From NCBI GenBank assembly GCA_033032175.1, contig CM065319.1, positions 16,465,018 to 16,529,017 of the forward strand: a stretch of 64,000 nucleotides of DNA. The letters run 5' to 3'. The translations under genes and the position numbers were made by a program. The first letter of the stretch is position 1; every line of letters begins with the position of its first letter. The notes under the pieces are model-generated. The model made no database searches and was not told where the DNA came from. It saw nothing but the letters and a program-made list of their open reading frames with translations. Positions 21,049 to 31,018 of the stretch are shown here, one piece after another. Source of the DNA: Saturnia japonica. Taxonomy: Eukaryota; Arthropoda; Insecta; Lepidoptera; Saturniidae.

Positions 21049-23325
21049 AATCATTAATCTAAAGGTATGATAGTAGGGTTTTAATTTTTGCCCTTAGGAA
21101 GTTTTAGTTACATGGTCACTCCTTTATTAAAACTATTAAGATACTTGACCAGTGGCTCGAACAAACGATAAGGAGCTTACATTAAAGAAATAATCATTAC
21201 GAATTAATCTTTTGTTACAATAGCAAAAACGTTGATACTGGCAGATGTGGAAATCACGCCTTGCCAGAAAGAGAATAAAAAAGTTTGCGTGAAAAATGAT
21301 ATTCAAGAAGTTAGAGCATTTTGTAAATCAATAGAATATTATCTGGACTAATCTGAACCAACATCTCGACTGAGGATGTTAATTATTTGGAACTTAATTG
21401 TGACTGGTTTTTAAAAGTTAATAGGGTGACGTTGGCAAAATTGCCTACATCGGCAGAAAGCTAAATTAAAAAGAAAGGATAATATGAGGTTACAAACATA
21501 TTGTACTAAAGAGCTGAATTTGAGAGGCAGTTGTTTTTGTTTAGCGTATCTTTGGGCTCGTTTTCATTTAAAATGTAATTAAAATTTTAGTCTATAATAA
21601 TATAATCAAGCCAAGGGAAGTATTCTGAAAATACTTTCAAATTGCGATTAAGCGAGTTTAAGCTTACTCTGGTTTCTATAAGCAATCCCTCAAAGATATT
21701 AAAATGTTCAGAGCGTCTACCAATGTTTCTATAAAAAAATCATATTAGCCGGATCAAAAATATGTTTTGGTTTATTTGTTTTTGTAATCAAATTTAAATA
21801 TATTTTTTTGGATAAAAAAAACACAGACTAAAGACGTAGAACTATTATAATCGACAGAGGAAAGAGATAGAAAAAGACGTCAAAAACAGAAAACGTCAAT
21901 CTGACATTTCTAATAGTGTTTATAAAAAATTACAATATATTTGCGTTTATCTATTAAAAGAATGAATGACATGAATTACAGCATAATACGAAATAACCAT
22001 GGAAAACTAAATTCACTAATTTTTCTTCGTATTATTACTATTATTAACAAAGACAGCTTTTCGCTTTGACGCTATTAATAGAATCAGTCAAAAGCTGACA
22101 ATTGGCAAGTAAACGTAAATCCGATTATCTTCTATATCTCGTATATGTTTAATGTCTTTGACAACCCTTAATAAAGGAACCCGAGAGTCCCTGGGGTAAG
22201 TTAAATGTCTCTGATACTGCAATCAAATTAACGAGAGGAAGTAAGAGATGTTACGAAACAATTTGTGCCGGTGGTAGAGACACTGCGGTAATCATTATTA
22301 ATATTGAACTATAAAAACAAAAATATAAAAAAATGTCTATAGATTTTACTGAACCTTACTTTCAGTCGAAAAAAAAAAAATGCCGACAGAACCATGTTAT
22401 TATACGTGAATTGAATGTGTCTGCTACGACTCGTTTTTACTTAACCGGCACCGCTTGACTCTATCATACGGAGTTTTATAGGATATCACTGGATTGTTGT
22501 TGAGAAGCCCTTTCCAACGATATACGATATCCATATTTTGATTTGGCTTTTTGACGAGTATAGACCGACATTGTATTAAGTTTTCTTAATTTTTAACTTT
22601 AATACCATATATATTAACATTAACTATTTTTGACTGATGTTTTGTATACGAATTAGATAAATCTTGAGAAGAGCTGTCGTTTGAAACTAAAACGGGCGTC
22701 GTAAAACGTCGCCGAATTTATGGGATGCGATGAAACGATCCCAAAATGGCGGCGCACGATACATAACAGACCTCACTCTACGTAACGAATTCTTTGATTT
22801 TTTAACTATCGAATAGTTTAATTTAATTTTGGATATAGATGATAGAGATGTTACTGCAATGTCAAACTATACACCCCGATTTTGTTATCGTCATTTTTTT
22901 GAATTGCCCTCCTACTATAGAAGCAAATTGAAAGACGTGTTGACGTCACAAAGATCTGAGTATACTTTCCAGTTGCACCTAAAACAGCTAAACTAAGCTA
23001 AATATTATCTGAATCCTGTTGTAGCTATATACTGTTTTTCAGGTGTAAAAACTACGAAATAACTGTATATAAGATCTATGTTTTTCAACACAAGAGCAGC
23101 AGTATTGAATTCCTTGCAAAAAACCCGAGTTCTAACGATATTCTTCTTCTTTATATTCTTATATTTTTCTTTTCTTATATAGAAGCTTGATAAATTGACG
23201 GCACTATCCCTGATAATAAGTTCGGAGAAATCAAAACGCAAATGCGACCACCAAGGGATCGATTGACATCCGTCGCTGTCTCGAACGCGAAACACTTAAG
23301 TTTGAAAGTTTGATGGAAGTAAGCA
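21049..23325. other. Long non-coding stretch
   Basis: No exon or repeat with a partner is recognised. A CpG-containing patch at 22680-22790 includes CCAAAATGGCGGC, similar to a YY1-type site, and may be regulatory; no gene start is seen beside it. Confidence 0.3.
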
Positions 23326-23461
23326 TGCCTGTCCACTGAAGCGGAGCAGAGCAGAGCTGCGAAAGTTTCGACCAATAGAATTGCATGAAAATCTAGACAT
23401 GCAATTCTATTGGTCGAAATTTTCGCAGCTCTGCTCTGCTCCGCTTCGTTGGACACAGGCA
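23326..23461. mobile_element. Fold-back MITE, near-perfect hairpin
   Basis: Two ~62-bp arms (23326-23387 and 23398-23461) are inverted copies with a 10-bp centre. Both contain GCGGAGCAGAGCAGAGCTGC and CGACCAATAGAATTGCATG. Differences are a 2-bp indel near the outer end and a few substitutions. There is no coding capacity. The high arm identity suggests recent origin or ongoing correction between arms. Confidence 0.8.
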
Positions 23462-23469
23462 ACCTTAGG

Positions 23470-23950
23470 CCTGGGGCCCAAGTCTACTATTTCACATTTA
23501 AGAATCTACCATTGTCATTATATCGACACTCTACTGATATAATATTGACATTCTAAGAAATTTGGTATTCTCCTAAAATTTCATTAGTGTCTCGATAGAA
23601 TGTCTATATCGTTGTAATAGTGTGCCAGTGGGAAGGCAATAGATACCTACGTCGCGTCGTTGGCGTTGCCATCAAAATCTACCATGGATTCATTGTTGCT
23701 AAACGAAACTACCATTAGTTTACAATACTTGTAGTGTAAGATTACGTAAAAAAAGATATAAGAGAATACCGTTTTGAGTACTATCGAGATACTATTGAGA
23801 CATCATTGTAAAGCAGAATACCAAATGAGTCAGTGGTTTCCGATATAATGATAAACAAATAGAAGAATACCAAATGGATACCAAATGTCTATTGCGATAC
23901 TATCGGCACACTATTGAAACACTATTTTGTTAGCAGACTTGTGCCCCAGG
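23470..23950. mobile_element. MITE with 20-bp terminal inverted repeats
   Basis: The left end CCTGGGGCCCAAGTCTACTA and the reversed right end CCTGGGGCACAAGTCTGCTA agree at 18 of 20 bases. Inside, words such as ATTTGGTAT, AATAGTGT and CGATACTAT recur in both orientations, so the whole 480 bp can fold back loosely. It starts 9 bp after the hairpin MITE. No transposase. Confidence 0.65.
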
Positions 23951-25784
23951 TGTGTATGGTGATCGCGCGACACAATTCCGGTGTTCTACCACCCAAAAAA
24001 CTTCATTGAAATTAACTTAGAAATATATTTACTAGTATCTGTTAGTAAATAAATATTTGCACAAAAAATTAACTACTGTCTAAAGGCTGTAAATATCAAA
24101 GAGCCATAAAAACGTAGGTACTTCTCCCGCTTGCAATTTTTCCGAGTAAGTTTTTCACAATTTTCCCGAGCACGTTGATGGCGTAACATTTATCAAACCT
24201 ATCTCTTATATAATACGTGCGGTACTGATGCTACGAAATCATTCATAATATGTTTTGAATATTTTGTACAGTTTGCGGGAAGTGATGTGTTCTATCGCTA
24301 ATCTAATTCACCGTCTGTCTCTATCTAACACATATGAGTGAGTAGGGTAACATCTCTCTTAGCACAAACTACATCTTAAGGGCCGTTGAACGCCCCTCGG
24401 CTCTATATAATTATATATTGTAATTATAGACTTACATACAGTTTGCCTACTTCTTCATTTTAGCTGTAAAATAAGTTTATATATTTATCTGGTATAATGA
24501 GGATTTAATTTCATTCATATTGTAGAAACAAGTTTTATAACTTAATCGGCAACTTTTGTTCGGGTTACAATTGTAACCGATATTTGTAAGACACGCCGAC
24601 AATATATCCAAGATTAGACTAGATCAGACTGCCCAAACCCAGGCCCGCGAACCAGAAAGTGGCCCTTCAATGTATTTGAATTGACTCGCCAACAGCAGTC
24701 GGCTATCAACACGCGATTGTTATGATGAATATTAGTTCGTTGAAAATCAATTATTTAGTGTTTTGATAAACTATGGTTACATTTTTTAAATCGTCTATAT
24801 TCTAATGCCCTTATAAATTTGGGAAAATACAACACTACAGAGTGTAAGTTGGCATAACACCATTTATAAGTAAGCGGATGGAAACACCGTTTTATGAGCA
24901 TTATTACTTAATTTAAAATTTTATTTTTTACTTTGTTTCTTTGGTATATGTTTAATGATGTACCTTGACGATTTCAAGTGTCTGAGGTACCTAGAAGTTG
25001 TTTAGGCTTAGATAAGTGAGTGAATCAGTTATTTTGTGATGAAAGTGCTACTTTTCAGACACTAATAACTCAAGAACTATGATACATTTATTTGTAAAAT
25101 TTGGGATTAGGTATAGGTGTTCAAGGGAGGTTTAAAAATTTCAAGTATGTATGTAGGTCTAATAGTGTTTGACTTATAAAGGGATCGAAAGTGACTCGAA
25201 ATGGTTCGTGTAAGTCTTTGGTTATATTTTTATAATCAAAGGTCTAAATATATACACTGGCTGGTGTGTCGCCCTTTTTTCCGAACTTGGCTGACATATT
25301 GTGACGTGTCGAGATAACACTGAGACTTTATTTTTGTAGAAGAGAAAAAACTGTATTTCGCATTTGATTAGTTAATTTGAGGTCTGGATATCTCCCAGTA
25401 CGCCCGCTGTCCTTCCGCTTTCGTTATTACCGAGTATTTTGTGTTAGAGAGTTATTATAGTGAGATAGTAGTTAGTAAGTAATACTTCGATGGATAATAA
25501 CAATGAAAAGTGGAGATGAATGAAGCGGGAACGTAACAGAATGAGGCAATCTGTCAGTGTCACCAGCTAAAGTTTCTTTCGCTTATTGCGGTGGAAGCTT
25601 TTTAGCAGGATGATTCATTGGCTTTTCAACTGCAATTTAATAATATTGTTCAATTTAATATCTTGTTATATTCGTTCATTTATACGTATCAAGATTATTT
25701 TATTTTAATATAACTACTAGCAGCGACCCTAGTGATATTAACTAGTCTACCTTTATATTTTAACTATCTCGTTTTTTCTTTCTT
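23951..25784. other. Long non-coding stretch
   Basis: Nothing firm. The block at 24625-24680 (CAGGCCCGCG...AGTGGCCC) looks like a hAT terminus remnant but has no partner. 24950-25260 reads like an old retroposon. Confidence 0.3.
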
Positions 25785-25931
25785 CCAATCCTTTGTAAGG
25801 TTGCCTGGAAGATATTTCTATAAGCAATAAGGCCGCCTGCTGTTTCTGTTCTGTTATTTTTTCTACTTTTTATTTTTATTGTACAGTGTATGTTTGAAAC
25901 AATAAAGTATTTTCTATTCTATTCTATTCTA
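25785..25931 (+). repeat. LINE 3' UTR remnant with ATTCT tandem tail
   Basis: GGTTGCCTGGAAGATAT, AGCAATAAGGCCGCCTGCTG and AACAATAAAGTATTTTCTATTC, followed by (TATTC)n, form the kind of 3' end common to a lepidopteran CR1/Jockey LINE family. No coding part remains. Confidence 0.6.
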
Positions 25932-26214
25932 GTGGAAAAATGGAAGAACTAAAATCGACAGTACCTACCTACAGAAATTAAACCCTTTGGCTCCCATAAA
26001 TAACAGAAATGTACGTAAAATTGGCGAATTCGCCATTCAAGGGAGCTGAGATCTTGTTCCTTATATGATCTTCTTCCTTGTAATATTCCTCATCCTACTA
26101 ATGTTAAAATAATACTTATATAAGTATATTCTACTTTTATTTAAATAATTAGTATTTTTATTTATCGTAATAATATAAAATTGTAATGCGTCCTTCGTTC
26201 GTGTCTATATATTA
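25932..26214. other. Non-coding stretch
   Basis: Nothing recognised between the LINE tail and the mariner. Confidence 0.3.
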
Positions 26215-27444
26215 GGTCGGGGAAAAAGTGTTTTCCGCATAACGTAGGTATAAACTTTTTATAAAATTTCTTTGGCTGTACTATTTGTATCTGGGTGGTT
26301 TTGGTTAAATTAAAAAGGTTACATAAAAAAAAATTGTTTCCCGCTATTTTTCATTTGTTTTTCTTCTGTAAAAATGAGTGAAAGTAATGAAGAAATTCGA
26401 TACATTTTAAAATATTATTACAAAAAGGCAAAAAAGCAACTGAAGCAGCGAAAAAATTTGTGATATTTATGGACCTAATGCAGTGTCAGTAGGAGTAGCA
26501 CAAACTTGGTTCAAACGTTTTCAGTCCGGAAATTTTGATGTTAAAGATGCACCTCGCTCTGATTGCCCAGTTACGAATGAAATGGACGCAATTTTTTAAA
26601 AAGTGGAGCAAGATTGGCATATCAGTAGTTACGATGTAGCTGAAGAACTGGAAATAGACCATAAAACAGTTTTAACCCATTTGAAGAAAGCTGGCTATAC
26701 CAAAAAGCTCGATATTTGGGTGCCACACGAGCTTACTGAAAGAAACCTAATGAACCGTGTAGTCATTTGCTATTCATTATTGAGACGTAATGAAACCGAG
26801 CTGTTTTTGAAGAGATTGATAACTGGCGATGAAAAGTGGATCACATACGACAAGAATGTGCGAAAAAGGTCGTGGTCTAAGGTCGGCCAGGCTTCACAGA
26901 CTGTGGCTAAACCTGGGCTAACTCGAGATAAGGTGATGCTGTGGTGGGACTGGAAGGGCATTGTTCATTATGAGCTTTTACCGACCGTCAAAACCATCGA
27001 TTCGGAACTCTACTGCCAACAACTGATGAGATTAAAGGAAGCAGCTGAGAGAAAGCGGCCGGAATTGATCAACATGAAGGGTGTTGTCTTTAATCACGAT
27101 AACGCTAGACCACACACATCTTTAGCCACTCAGCAAAAATTAAGAGATTTTGGCTGGGAGCTATTAGTGCATCCACCATATAGCTCTAACCTTGCACCTA
27201 CAGATTTTCACCTGTTTCGGTCTCTTCAGAATTCTTTAGGTTCTGTAAGGTTAACATCAAGAGAACACTGCCAAAACTATTTGTCGCGTTTTTTTGATCA
27301 GAAGTCCCAAAGTTTCTACTACTCTACCTACAAAGTGGCAGAATGTCATTGAACAAAACGGAACATATATATTGTAAATAAACTTTGAAAAAAAAAAATG
27401 TCTTGAGTTTTCATATAAAAATGCGAAGAAACTTTTCCCCGACC
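26215..27444 (+). mobile_element. Degenerate mariner element with TIRs and TA flanks
   Basis: The ends GGTCGGGGAAAAAGTGTTTT (left) and GGTCGGGGAAAAGTTTCTTC (right, reversed) form imperfect terminal inverted repeats, each bordered by TA. At 1230 bp it has normal mariner length. Its ends and transposase differ from those of the mariner at 57.4 kb, so these are two separate lineages. Confidence 0.85.
26374..27377 (+). pseudogene. Broken DD34D mariner transposase
   Basis: Starts MSESNEEIRYILKYYYKK at 26374. A single-base loss in an A-run near 26425-26455 shifts the frame. The original frame resumes with VAQTWFKRFQSGNFDVKD, then meets a TAA at 26597-26599 in AIF*KVEQD. From there 249 codons are open: WVPHELTE, LITGDEKWITYD (first Asp), FNHDNARPHTS (second) and HPPYSSNLAPTDFHLF (third, 34 residues on). 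A short in-frame loss removes residues in MLWWDWKG. A frameshift near 27318 puts the normal C-terminus (LPTKWQNVIEQNG) out of frame. All three aspartates remain, but no full protein can be made. Confidence 0.9.
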
Positions 27445-27484
27445 TATTATATTATAGTTATGCTTTCTATTTATATGTAGTTTT

Positions 27485-27815
27485 ATATTATACGGAGTTT
27501 TTGGTGTTATCTAAAACTGTCATGTAGTGGTTTTTGTTTTTTATTCATAAATTTCAGTTGATTGACCCTATATTGTGTAATACGGGTGGCATTTTGCATA
27601 ATAAAGCTTAGTTACTGTGAAGTGAAGTGAAGTGGATTACAATTAATAAAATAAACAATGAGTTCTGAGATGCCATAAAAACTCCCTGCAAAGTTCTAAT
27701 AAGGGAGTCACCACCATGTTAGGATACCGAAATACACTCTATATTCACTCGATAATGGCAGTAATGGTCTTCAATAAAGAGGACTAGTTGCCAAGTTAGG
27801 AAGAAGATGAATAAG
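27485..27815 (+). repeat. Dispersed repeat family X, plus copy
   Basis: Best-preserved copy of the family also seen at 4930-5175 (-), 53895-54105 (+, partial) and perhaps 47160-47300 (+). Landmarks are GGAGTTTTTGG, CCTATATTGTGTAATACGGG, AAAAACTCCCTGCAAAGTTC, AATAAGGGAGTCACCA, CACTCGATAAT and AATAAAGAGGA. It contains a (GAAGT)n-like run at 27620-27633. No ORF. Confidence 0.55.
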
Positions 27816-27896
27816 AAATTTAAACCTCTGTACTTATTTGAAGGAGAATGACTTCTATTAATTTTAGTACATTTATAATTTAATAACATAGACATA

Positions 27897-28107
27897 CGAT
27901 CACGCCTGTATCCCCGAAGGGTTAGGCAGAGGTGTGTACTAACGTACACCTACAGTTCGCCGTTTATATTTTTTAGATCCCATGTAATAGGGGGTGAGCC
28001 TATTGCCATTAATCAGGTACAAAGCCAAACTCCGAGCTGCTACTGAGAATTTCATAGAAAAACACACTTTGCTCGACCTGGGAATCGACCACTAGGCTAA
28101 CGAGGCA
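27897..28107 (-). mobile_element. tRNA-derived SINE B, copy 1 (head deleted)
   Basis: Matches 42773-43039 and 53640-53893: ATCACGCCTGTATCCCCGAA, CCCATGTAATAGGGGGTGAG, CTATTGCCATTAATC and ACTTTGCTCGACCTGGGAAT. In this copy the ~40 bp between the B-box side (CTGGGAATCG) and the A-box side (ACCACTAGGCTAACGAGGCA) are gone, which removes the spacing needed for internal RNA polymerase III transcription. Sense strand is minus. Confidence 0.75.
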
Positions 28108-28847
28108 GTTAGTTTAATGTAATGTTTAAGTAATAATTTAATGGTTCATTATAATCCTCAAAAAAACTACAAAAAGACGACTTCTACAGAATATTTTTAT
28201 ACTTTTAAATTAATCGGCATGTGTGGATTACGACATTAAAAAAAAATATCTAGTACGCGTTTACAGATCAATAGTAATATTGTTTAGCATTAGAACTTAG
28301 AGAACAAATGAACACATTTATGTGCAAGAAAATAAAAAAATTAACTTAGGTCTAAGAAATAAATTTTATTAAGATACTATGAAAATCAAATTCTCACAAT
28401 TCTTTAAGCCATATTTATTAAAATTTAAAATGCCAATGAAATTTTTCAAATACTCAAGTAAGAGTGTAAACACAGTTACTAATGTTACCAACTTTGAGCC
28501 AACCTAAGAGCTACGTTAACACAACTAAGCACTTTAAGTTAGGTGACTTTATAACATGACAAATATTGTATCGCAAACAATAAATATTTAAGTGATTCAC
28601 AATCTAGCTCTTAGGTTATTATTAAATATTATATTTTTCTTCTTACTTTCTTATATGTACTGATAATAGTTCTTTTTTCAAGCATACAAGCGATTAAATT
28701 ACAAGTTTCAAACTGGAATAGACTGATTATATTTTTAGTTTCACAATTGTGTTAACTTACAAAACATAGATAAATAATTTCCCATAAAGATCGTAACCAG
28801 AAAATAAAATTTTATCACAAAAATAAATATTATTATTTTGTTCACAG
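28108..28847. other. AT-rich non-coding stretch, probable intron end
   Basis: No repeat recognised. It ends in the acceptor TTATTTTGTTCACAG at 28847. Confidence 0.35.
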
Positions 28848-29538
28848 ATTACAAAAGAACAATGAATTAAAGAAAAATGTGATAAAACCAAATAAATGAA
28901 ATCAAAAATGTGTACTTAAAGAGTAACAATGACTAACGTCAAGTTAAAATTGATGTTTTATATATTGAATTTTTTACTAACAGGAGATATGGTCAATGCA
29001 CGCCCATATTCCAACGACGGAAGCGATGTGATCATAAAAGCTAATACATCCTTCATTCCGGTTGATTCGAATTCAGATACATTAGTTGTAGCTGATGATG
29101 ATGATTCAGCTGACGGCGAAAATTTTAATGAAGCACGAGCTGACGCTGATGAAAATGACGAGGAAGTTACTAGAGAAGTTAATAATCACCAAAACACGAA
29201 AATATCTAAAAGCGATGAGGAAAAGCGAAACATATCAACATTGCTAGAGGAAATTATAGATTCGGAAACAAATCGAGATGACATCATAACGGATTTACTT
29301 TTCAGGCCAGATTCAGAATTTGAAGGTGTGCCGAAATTCGAATTCTTAATAGCTAAAATGAATGAGAGTGTGTATGGTGATAACGTGGTAGACAGAAACA
29401 AAAATAACAGTGACGTGCTGAAGAAGGTAGACTATGTGGAGCTGGTGGAAGTAGTGAAGTCTTCAACAGAGAATAAAAGTGCATATATTATGAATATAAC
29501 AGGACATGAAGTAGACGATGATTTGGCACCGGATACAA
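28848..29538 (+). CDS. Exon for an unidentified secreted, acidic, glycosylated-type protein
   Basis: The exon runs from an acceptor (TTTTGTTCACAG|ATT) to a strong donor (ACAA|GTGAGT at 29539). The ATG at 28929 opens 203 codons plus one base. Residues 1-26 form a signal peptide: basic start, hydrophobic LMFYILNFLL, likely cleavage near VNA-RPY. The mature part is strongly acidic (DDDDSADGEN, DADENDEEV) and has six N-glycosylation sequons (NTS, NIS, NES, NNS, NKS, NIT). Few Cys and no known domain are seen. This fits an extracellular or matrix-type protein whose remaining exons lie downstream. The ORF is richer in GA/GC codons than its surroundings. I do not recognise the family. Confidence 0.65.
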
Positions 29539-31018
29539 GTGAGTATATAACTTGTAACTTTCGTTTCTATATACATACATTTACGTTACGTTTACGTTGA
29601 TAGACATCTATAAATTATAAAAGTTTTTGTGATACATGGCTAGGTACTTACCGGTACAGTAGATTCGCGTGATAATTAATTTTGGGATATTTTTAAAATT
29701 TCACTGATGTTCAATACAGGAAAAAAACCATGTTAATTGTCTGACTTTCTCATTGTTCTATACTGTTTTGTTTCTTCTAATCACTTTTCTTGAGAGTGCC
29801 TTATCATCTGAATCACTACAAAGATTTTTTTTCTAAATATGTTTCGTTCTGTATATCTACGTTGCTGGGGGACTGCAACACAACATGTTGAGTCTATATC
29901 AAACGTTCTTTTGATCTTCTCATGACATGGCGATACCATCATATTACTATAATGTTACTTAGAATACTGTAGGGTTTACGCTAATGAGGACGATGTCGTC
30001 CATATATACCAAATGTAATGGAGCAACCTCTTATTGCTGGCAATATAATACTTGATCATTAGGTTATAAAGCATGATTCTACTTTACATTTTCATTACAA
30101 AAGGTCATAAGGTTCATACAATGGTACAATGAATACGAATTAAGAAACATATTTCTGTAACATTAGAAGCTCTAAAATCATTCTCGTTTTAATATTAACC
30201 GAGCAGTTAAAACATCTGGCCGGATTCACGTTCCTGCATCGTTCCGAACCACCGCGGCACCGCCTCGCTCCAGAGTGCTCGTTTCAACATGCCTAGATGC
30301 ATAAACATGAAAATTTAAACTTAAAAAAAAGATATGCCTGAATTTTTATACTACGAGTATAACATTTTATGAACAATATCGAGTATTTCACGAATGCCCA
30401 TTATAATGTACCATATATACGCCCATGTATATGTTCCATGCAACGCTGTAAGTTAAACAATAGGGAAATTTTATTATTCGCCTTAGTCAATATTCAGTAT
30501 TATAACTCTTTACTGAAACAATGGGATCAAATGAGTCTTTATATTAATGTGAAAATAGACGTCGTTCTTCTTTCATTATGCAAATGTTATGACGAAAGTC
30601 GCTATAAACTGGATAAGCATATGCTACATTCTACAGGTTTATTAAAACGTATGAAACGAAGGTGATTATGAAACGCATTGGTCAAGTTAAATAATAATAA
30701 TAAGTTATTTATTCAGATAATAATATATCCGTGTTAATAATAATAATAATTTCAAGAGTTCTTAAACTTAAACTTAAAGTATACTCATCATTTCTTTAAA
30801 TAATTTTATGTTAGGCCGGTCAGTCCATTTCAGGATAACACAAAACAATTTTGTGAGTTTTTATCAGTTTGCACATTGAGTAAGCAATACAAGAGAATTT
30901 TTCACCTAATCCAAATTTCAAAGAGGGTTTTAGTCCAAGTGAAGTCTCACTAAAATGTTGCTATAATTAGATGGTTGAATTGGAATACTTGTGATTTTTT
31001 TAACTTTATGATTTTAAA
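29539..31018. other. Probable intron, nothing recognised
   Basis: AT-rich. A 98-codon ORF at 30369-30665 has no motifs and lacks good splice borders, so I do not call it. 30200-30300 is CpG-richer (CCACCGCGGCACCGCC) and may be a repeat without a partner here. Confidence 0.3.

Noticed and set aside
30369..30665. 98-codon ORF with several Cys
   Set aside because: Codon use is AT-driven, the start and end lack splice or promoter support, and no domain is visible.
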